Assembly (NCBI GenBank): GCA_000991575.1
Contig: LBRU01000002.1
Span: 143,689-193,188, forward strand
Length of the DNA: 49,500 bases
Direction: 5' to 3'
Source: a candidate division TM6 bacterium GW2011_GWE2_36_25
GTDB lineage: Bacteria > Babelota > Babeliae > Babelales > UBA12409
This document shows positions 44,625 to 49,500 of the stretch, one piece after another (position 1 is the stretch's first letter; each line of letters opens with the position of its first letter). The notes below the pieces were generated by a model. That model was not told the origin of the DNA. It worked only from the letters and a program-made list of their open reading frames with translations, and ran no database searches. The position numbers and the translations under genes were made by a program.

Positions 44625-44981
44625 TCAAAATATGGGTCTCAAAAAACTACGTTCATAACGCAGAAAGCATCTTGATGCTTTAAGTCGTTCAGTTATTACT
44701 TTACAATCTTTATCTTCAGCAACATTTTTTCTATAAGCCTCATATGTTTCTACATCAGAAAAGCTAAAAAGTGCTACCGCAATATTCATTTCCCCTTCTT
44801 TTGCCATACTGGGAAAACTAAAATCAGTTTTTGGAAATTCATCAGCATCATTTCCAGGCAAAAAATAACCATGATGAATTCCTCCATACTTTTGAACTAA
44901 TTTAATCCATGCCTGTGCATATTCTTCAGATTCTTTTATCTTACCAGGGTCTATAATATATTTTATAAAACAAGCAAACAA
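44625..44981 (-). CDS. NIPSNAP-family protein
   Basis: The 118-residue product has the NIPSNAP pattern: FIKYIIDPGKIKESEEYAQAWIKLVQKYGGIHHGYFLP, then ALFSFSDVETYEAYRKNVAEDKDC and YERSFLRPIF. The best start is a TTG at 44981; stops lie just upstream in frame. Its upstream region was altered by an IS3-like end 19 bp away, which may have removed its native promoter. Function of bacterial members is unclear. Confidence 0.78.
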   Translation of the reverse strand: MFACFIKYIIDPGKIKESEEYAQAWIKLVQKYGGIHHGYFLPGNDADEFPKTDFSFPSMAKEGEMNIAVALFSFSDVETYEAYRKNVAEDKDCKVITERLKASRCFLRYERSFLRPIF

Positions 44982-44999
44982 ATCAATCTCACTAATTAA

Positions 45000-45097
45000 C
45001 TATAATGAACCCATAAATTCGGACCACTAGCTAAGATATAATTTTGCCTCCAAAATAATAAGAGCGAGGAGGCATAAATGAGTCGCAAAAAACATAG
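45000..45097 (+). mobile_element. Truncated left end of an IS3-like element (copy 1)
   Basis: These 98 bp are identical to 49402-49499. They contain the left terminus (TGAACCCATAAATTCGGACC, resembling IS3/IS150 ends), a GAGGAGG ribosome site and the first codons of a transposase orfA (ATG at 45078, MSRKKH). Then the sequence switches to an RND pump coding region, so the rest of this copy is lost. Confidence 0.65.
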
Positions 45098-45438
45098 CTC
45101 TCTTAGGAATTGCTGCACAAACCGCAACGATAATGGTTTTATATCTAGAAGAAGGATTTTCATTTTATCTTAAGCAAGGAAAAATGAAAAACGTTGATGA
45201 TCTCATCAATATGACCGTGAATTATGGATCCCCAAGAATAAGGCCTCTTTTAATGGCGGTCGGCATGAATATTATCGGGTTGATACCAATTCTCTTAAGC
45301 TATGATGTTGGCGCAGATGTAGCAAAAAGAATATCAGCCCCATTGTGGGGAGGACTTATAACTTTAACAATTTCAACATTACTCATTATTCCTGCTATTT
45401 ATGTTATCTGGCGAAGCAGACAATTTAAAACACATTAA
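45094..45438 (+). pseudogene. C-terminal remnant of a CusA/CzcA-type RND metal efflux pump
   Basis: The frame reads IALLGIAAQTATIMVLYLEE, then RIRPLLMAVGMNIIGLIPIL, GADVAKRISAPLWGGL and LLIIPAIYVIWRSR. This is the last ~115 residues of heavy-metal RND transporters, which are over 1000 residues long. The rest is missing, cut where the IS3-like end begins. The ATG at 45133 could start a short product but no function is expected. It ends 3 bp from the convergent fpg gene. Confidence 0.72.
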
Positions 45439-45440
45439 AA

Positions 45441-46238
45441 TTATTTTTGATGTTCGGGACAATAGATAGCGGTTCTGCCACCAATTTTTATTTTTTTCAA
45501 ATGATGTGTTTTATCTTCAGGACATATTAAATCTCTCTTATGTCCTAAAAGCCATGTTTTGGGATATGATTCTTTTCGTTCAACAATCTTTAATGTTATG
45601 GCTTTTTTTAAGATTTCTTTCATTTTAGTATACAATAAATTTTTTTGTGTCGCAGTAAGTTCACTTATTTTACTTTTGGGATTTATTCGAGCTTCAAATA
45701 ATATTTCATTAGAATAATCATTACCAATACCAGCAAGATTCTGTTGATCCATCAAAAATGTTTTGATATTAGATTGCGGTTTTTCGTTTAAAAGAGTACC
45801 AAAATCTTTTTCAGAAAGAGCAAGCGCTTCAGGACCCATCATTTTAATAGTTTTTATATTCATTGGATCCAAAACAATATAAACACGACCAAAGTTGCGT
45901 TTATTTATCCATTGCAATTCATCGCCATTACTAAAAACAAAAATGACTTTGGCATATGCTTCCCCTTTTTTATCTAATGCTTTTTTATAATGAAAAAAAC
46001 CAGTTAATCCAAAATGAAAAACAACTTTATAATCACTATCAGAAAGATCAGCAATTAAAAATTTTCCGCGACGTTCAGCAGATTTAAATTTTTTACCACT
46101 CACAATTTCGTTAATCTCTTTTAATGAACCACCTTTAAGCAATTTTGCATTTTTACTTATGATATGATCAATTTTTTTATGTAAGCTTGTATGTATAAAA
46201 TAATCTTTAAAATGTTCTACTTCTGGTAATTCTGGCAT
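45441..46238 (-). CDS. fpg: Formamidopyrimidine-DNA glycosylase (Fpg/Nei) with altered zinc finger
   Basis: Start at the ATG at 46238 (GAGGGG upstream), giving MPELPEVE so the catalytic Pro and Glu follow Met removal. Other residues: K in RRGKFLI, the N-R-F region KRNFGRV and the helix-two-turn-helix LAGIGNDYSNEILF. The C-terminal zinc finger is unusual: instead of two C-x2-C pairs it has CPED and CPEH, so ligands may be Cys and His. It excises oxidised purines. It begins 16 bp after the ligase gene, same strand. Confidence 0.85.
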   Translation of the reverse strand: MPELPEVEHFKDYFIHTSLHKKIDHIISKNAKLLKGGSLKEINEIVSGKKFKSAERRGKFLIADLSDSDYKVVFHFGLTGFFHYKKALDKKGEAYAKVIFVFSNGDELQWINKRNFGRVYIVLDPMNIKTIKMMGPEALALSEKDFGTLLNEKPQSNIKTFLMDQQNLAGIGNDYSNEILFEARINPKSKISELTATQKNLLYTKMKEILKKAITLKIVERKESYPKTWLLGHKRDLICPEDKTHHLKKIKIGGRTAIYCPEHQK

Positions 46239-46254
46239 GAGCAACCCCTCATCA

Positions 46255-47265
46255 TTACTTTTCTTGCACTACTTTTTGAGCAGCTTTGTCAATTCTCAAC
46301 CCTAAATAACGTGGATGACGTAGTTTATTATCTTTTGTCCATTCTTCAAATCCTATTTCAGCAACCAATCTCGGCTTGATCCAATGAATGCCCTTAAGAG
46401 AATCTTCATAATTCACAAAAGGACACTTCTTAAGAGCAAGCGCATCAAACTTTTTCTTAAGATCGATAAGTGTTTGAGTATCAAAGCCAGTCCCAACCTT
46501 ACCAGCATAATGAAGTTTGCCATTTTTATAATACCCAAGAAGGAGTGCGCCAAATCCAATACGTGAACGTTGCGGATCTGTATAACCAGCTATGACTAAC
46601 TCCTGATTAGCCACACATTTAAATTTAAGCCATGAAGAAGACCTTTTGTGAATATATCGACTGTTTTTATCTTTAACTACAAGCCCTTCCCACCCCTTTT
46701 TACAAGCGCCTCTAAAATAAGTTGAACTCGTTTGAAATTTATACAACGTAAATCTGAGAGGATTTTTGAAATAAAACAGATTTTTTAAGATCTGTTTACG
46801 TGCAATGAGTGGAAGCTTAGTAATATCATAACCATTAACATATAGAATATCAAAAATATAATAATAAACCCTTACCTTACTATTTCCTATTTTATTCTCA
46901 TTCGTTACATGCATACGTGGTTGCAAACGCTCAAAACTTGTTACCCTTCCCTTAAATGCAACAACCTCGCCATCCAAAATCATGCTTGGTACATCAGTTA
47001 ACTTTTCAATCGCTTCTTTTATTTCAGGATAACTCACATTGAGTAATTTATCATTGCGCGATTTTAACATTACTTTATCACCATTTTTAAATACCAAACA
47101 TCGCTCCCCATCAAATTTACGCTCATACATCCAGTCAACACTATAAAAATAATCGTGTGTTAATGTCGCCAACATCGGTTCAACGAATGATGGCATTTTT
47201 TTCTTTTGCGCAGCTTCTTCAGTCGCAAGCAGCTTTTCTAGATCTGCCGCTAATCTTTTGACCAT
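46255..47265 (-). CDS. ATP-dependent DNA ligase (LigD ligase-domain type)
   Basis: The 336-residue product has the nucleotidyl motif ERKFDGER (catalytic Lys in KxDG), LDGEVVAF (motif III), WEGLVVKD (motif IV) and SSWLKFK (motif V), followed by an OB domain with the LVIAGYTDPQRSRIGFGALLLGYY segment of LigD ligases. Polymerase and nuclease domains of LigD are absent and no ku gene is in the window. It probably seals nicks in repair with the adjacent Fpg. Confidence 0.88.
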   Translation of the reverse strand: MVKRLAADLEKLLATEEAAQKKKMPSFVEPMLATLTHDYFYSVDWMYERKFDGERCLVFKNGDKVMLKSRNDKLLNVSYPEIKEAIEKLTDVPSMILDGEVVAFKGRVTSFERLQPRMHVTNENKIGNSKVRVYYYIFDILYVNGYDITKLPLIARKQILKNLFYFKNPLRFTLYKFQTSSTYFRGACKKGWEGLVVKDKNSRYIHKRSSSWLKFKCVANQELVIAGYTDPQRSRIGFGALLLGYYKNGKLHYAGKVGTGFDTQTLIDLKKKFDALALKKCPFVNYEDSLKGIHWIKPRLVAEIGFEEWTKDNKLRHPRYLGLRIDKAAQKVVQEK

Positions 47266-47606
47266 ATCTTTCCCTATAATAAGCTTTTAATAAAAACGTA
47301 TAGATTTAATCTCTTGTTTTTCAATGTTATTGCGAAAAAAATTCCACTTCATTACAAAAATTGCACAACGATTTGACTAGATGCTTCCAATAATCTTCTC
47401 TCAAATATTCACCAAAGCTATTGCCCTTGAAAAAACCAACAGCTTGGAAAAAAGGAAAAGATACACCAGAAATCTTCACATTCGACGCTTAACATCCATA
47501 AATTCATAAGCGATCTTTCAAAAAACCAAACGGCAACAGATTTCTATTTGAAATATTATTAATGCACACAGATACATGTATATTTAAGCTTTTATACACA
47601 CCATTT
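47266..47606. other. Intergenic region with a possible minus-strand gene remnant
   Basis: There is no complete gene between the ligase and the macro-domain promoter. On the minus strand 47327-47488 is open for 53 codons, with protein-like sequence containing KGNSFGEYLREDYWKHLVKS and ending CNEVEFFSQ. It has no start codon with a ribosome site and is likely a decayed fragment. No other structure is evident. Confidence 0.35.
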
Positions 47607-47635
47607 TTGATAAAGATTCGATTTTAAGGTATACT
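47607..47635 (+). promoter_or_regulatory. Promoter of the macro-domain gene
   Basis: TTGATA (47607-47612) and TATACT (47630-47635) with an exact 17-nt spacer, 35 bp before the ATG. Confidence 0.7.
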
Positions 47636-47670
47636 AAGAATAGGTATTTGTTGCTTAAAGTGGGGTTATT

Positions 47671-48357
47671 ATGGTTAAGAAAGTTTTATTATTTTCAACA
47701 CTTCTTTCAATTCAATTTCAAACACAAAGTTTTTGGTGGTTTAGCAAAAAAGCTGCTATTACCATCGAACAAGGGGATATCACTCAAGCACAAACCGAGT
47801 GCATTGTTAATGCTGCAAATGATTTACTTTTGAATGGACAAGGTGTCTGTGGTGCTATTTTTAAAGCGGCAGGATCAAAAGCTTTACAACAAGCATGTAA
47901 CAAATTTCCCATCAATGACAATTTAGTTCGATGCCCAACCGGAGAAGCTCGTATCACCGGAAGCTTCAATTTAAAAAGCAAAGGAATCACTCATATTATT
48001 CACGCAGTTGGACCTGATTGCAGAATAATTACTGATGAGGATCAACAAAACACGCTGTTAAAGCAGACGTATCAAAATTCACTTAATCTTGCCACACAAC
48101 ACAAGATAAAATCTATCTCTTTTCCATTTATTAGTTCAGCTATTTATGCGTTTCCCAAAGACAGGGCTGCACGCATTGCTTTAGAAACAGTAAGAGAATA
48201 TGTGAAAAAAAATAAAACAAGCCTCAAAGTCATTAACTTTGTTCTCTTTTCACAGGATGACTTTGATCTCTTTACTAAAATCAACAAAGAACTTGCTCAG
48301 GCTGATCAATTTAAATTTGTAATGTTTATTCGCAATCTTATGGGAATAAAAAGTTAG
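47671..48357 (+). CDS. Secreted macro-domain (ADP-ribose-binding) protein
   Basis: The 228-residue product has a signal peptide (MVKKVLLFSTLLSIQFQTQS). The macro domain follows: IEQGDITQAQTECIVNAAND, the GQGVCGAIFKAAG loop, PTGEARITGSFNL, HAVGPD and the FPFISSAIYAFPKDRAARIAL phosphate-binding region. This is the layout of YmdB/MacroD-type ADP-ribose or O-acetyl-ADP-ribose hydrolases, including the catalytic NAAN. An exported form is unusual. It has its own promoter and is followed 9 bp later by an unknown gene. Confidence 0.87.
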   Translation: MVKKVLLFSTLLSIQFQTQSFWWFSKKAAITIEQGDITQAQTECIVNAANDLLLNGQGVCGAIFKAAGSKALQQACNKFPINDNLVRCPTGEARITGSFNLKSKGITHIIHAVGPDCRIITDEDQQNTLLKQTYQNSLNLATQHKIKSISFPFISSAIYAFPKDRAARIALETVREYVKKNKTSLKVINFVLFSQDDFDLFTKINKELAQADQFKFVMFIRNLMGIKS

Positions 48358-48365
48358 GATGAATA

Positions 48366-48785
48366 ATGGAAGAAAAACAGATACTCATTGAACGCATCAT
48401 AAAAACTTTTATTCTTGGTGATTCTTACTATCAAACTGTCTTAGAAGTATTTAACAAAGAATTTGATGTCGATTTATTTAAAACAGATCTTTTTGATGAA
48501 GAGATAAATACCTACAAGGAGCTCTTATTTCCACGATTAGCTCAGTATCTCGATAAAATTTATTCTTATGAAGAAATCGCAGGCATGACCGCCGATGACA
48601 ACTCACCATACTGGCACCGACTCATTAATCAAGAATATAAAAATATCATCATCGAAGAAACACACACTTTTTCTATAAATTTAAGACAAAAATTTGAGAA
48701 AACAGGAATCAAGAAGAAAACGTGGTGGAGTAAATTGAAGACGTATTTTACAAAAAATAGATCTAAAAGTAAAACAAAAACTTGA
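48366..48785 (+). CDS. Hypothetical protein downstream of the macro-domain gene
   Basis: The 139-residue product has no signal peptide and no recognised family. It is helical and acidic at the start (MEEKQILIERIIKTFILG), with a basic C-terminus (KKKTWWSKLKTYFTKNRSKS). It faintly recalls DUF2059-like helices but I do not claim that. It lies 9 bp after the macro-domain gene, so it may be its partner. Confidence 0.5.
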   Translation: MEEKQILIERIIKTFILGDSYYQTVLEVFNKEFDVDLFKTDLFDEEINTYKELLFPRLAQYLDKIYSYEEIAGMTADDNSPYWHRLINQEYKNIIIEETHTFSINLRQKFEKTGIKKKTWWSKLKTYFTKNRSKSKTKT

Positions 48786-48860
48786 ACTTCAATTGACATT
48801 TTTGCTCATTTTATATACTTTTAGACATGATATGTAAGATCTAAGTGAAAAAGGTTTAAG

Positions 48861-49418
48861 ATGGTTTATAAAAAAGTATTCATGATTGGATTAATCAGTT
48901 TCCTGAGCATTAATACCATTACCCTTGCAGACAATGAACAATTAAAGTCAAAAAAATTGGAATTAGCCGCCACTCTGCACCCTGCGATTGATACATGTCA
49001 TTATGGCCTATCTCCAATTTTGTCTTACGACAGCAAGTATCTTTTAACTCGTCCTTTATATTGCAATCCTTCTTCAATTGAATTATTCGATCTTAAAACT
49101 GGCAAATTATTAAAAACTTTTAACAATGCAAATTTTGCATGTTTTTCTCCAGATGGTCGTTATGTTGTTATCATGTACCCTGAATATATGCACCTCTTAG
49201 AGATGCCCTCGGGCCATTGTATAAAAACTTTTGACAACCTTTACCTTCCCATTCCATCATGGTCAAAAGATAGTAAATATCTCATTCTAAGCGAATCAGC
49301 TTACTTTGATAACTACATTAATAAACAATTGCTTTATAATCTACAAACAGAAGAAACAATAGAACTTGATACATCAACCTTTGTTTTCAGCGGTTATCAA
49401 CCTATAATGAACCCATAA
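48861..49418 (+). pseudogene. Exported WD40-like protein interrupted by an IS3-like element
   Basis: The frame begins with a signal peptide (MVYKKVFMIGLISFLSINTITLA) and has WD40-like repeats: LFDLKTGKLLKTF, ACFSPDGRYVVIM, LLEMPSGHCIKTF and SWSKDSKYLILS. It ends abruptly at residue 185 with the last five codons (PIMNP) read from the IS end at 49402. Propellers need several more repeats, so the gene is cut. A TTGACA (48793-48798) with TATACT (48814-48819) lies upstream. The remainder would be beyond the IS. Confidence 0.7.
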
Positions 49419-49500
49419 ATTCGGACCACTAGCTAAGATATAATTTTGCCTCCAAAATAATAAGAGCGAGGAGGCATAAATGAGTCGCAAAAAACATAGT
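49402..49500 (+). mobile_element. Left end of an IS3-like element (copy 2), continues off window
   Basis: Positions 49402-49499 are identical to 45000-45097 in the same orientation. The terminus TGAACCCATAAATTCGGACC and GAGGAGG precede the transposase start. The right part lies beyond the window, so intactness is unknown. Confidence 0.65.
49480..49500 (+). CDS. Start of IS3-like transposase orfA, off window
   Basis: The ATG at 49480 follows GAGGAGGCATAA and reads MSRKKHS for the seven codons available. The short basic start fits orfA of IS3-family elements, but most of the protein is not visible. Confidence 0.5.

Noticed and set aside
45078-45170. Chimeric frame MSRKKHSSLRNCC from the IS start into the RND remnant
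   Set aside because: It runs out of frame with the pump and stops after about 31 codons; no function is expected.
1-49500. CRISPR arrays and rRNA genes
   Set aside because: No regularly spaced repeats or rRNA-like conserved stretches were seen.

Overview
The window is AT-rich bacterial DNA from a diderm (outer-membrane) organism. Evidence for an outer membrane: a BamD-type lipoprotein, an OmpA/Pal-type lipoprotein, a TamB-like protein, an MlaE/MlaF lipid transporter pair and an autotransporter-type beta-barrel. TGA is a normal stop and tRNA genes carry an encoded CCA. An unusually large share of the proteins begin with signal peptides, including many enzymes that are normally cytosolic. Three paralogues of the DUF2608 HAD-like family occur. 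Together this fits an intracellular bacterium of the Candidatus Dependentiae (TM6) type. That assignment is inference; no rRNA is present to settle it.

Region 1 (1-30200) is mostly housekeeping in short, mixed-orientation operons: a partial HEXXH protease, a zinc phospholipase-like protein, an AGCS amino-acid:cation symporter, ruvA, two near-identical tRNA-Gly genes, a Jag N-domain protein next to mnmE, an OmpA-like lipoprotein, rng, gatB with the first DUF2608 gene, a secreted coiled-coil protein, the second DUF2608 gene overlapping a sugar-nucleotide epimerase, tpiA-secG-mlaE-mlaF, hisS-rluB with the third DUF2608 gene, cdsA-yraN-bamD, an overlapping pilB-prepilin-tamB set, an RluD-type pseudouridine synthase and mgtE.

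Region 2 (30200-49500) begins with tRNA-Lys and tRNA-Glu and is accessory in character. It holds a secreted methyltransferase, a GNAT-thioredoxin fusion, a Nudix hydrolase, an ANT(3'')-like nucleotidyltransferase and a class D beta-lactamase. It also holds two tandem antitoxin-like genes (one frameshifted), a signal-peptide SDR, an arsR-arsM pair with its own promoter and operator-like palindrome, and an IS200-type element with a frameshifted transposase. After these come an operon joining an HPr-kinase-like/glycosyltransferase fusion to a second glycosyltransferase, a YetF-like protein, an autotransporter, a NIPSNAP protein, an fpg-ligase repair pair and a secreted macro-domain protein. Two same-orientation copies of the left end of an IS3-like element lie 4402 bp apart. 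The first is fused to the C-terminal remnant of an RND metal-efflux pump. The second interrupts a WD40-like gene at the window edge.

The main biological theme is a set of enzymes using SAM, NAD(P), acetyl-CoA, ADP-ribose, ATP or nucleotide sugars that nevertheless carry N-terminal export signals. In an intracellular bacterium these are candidates for proteins delivered outside the bacterial cytosol, possibly into the host.
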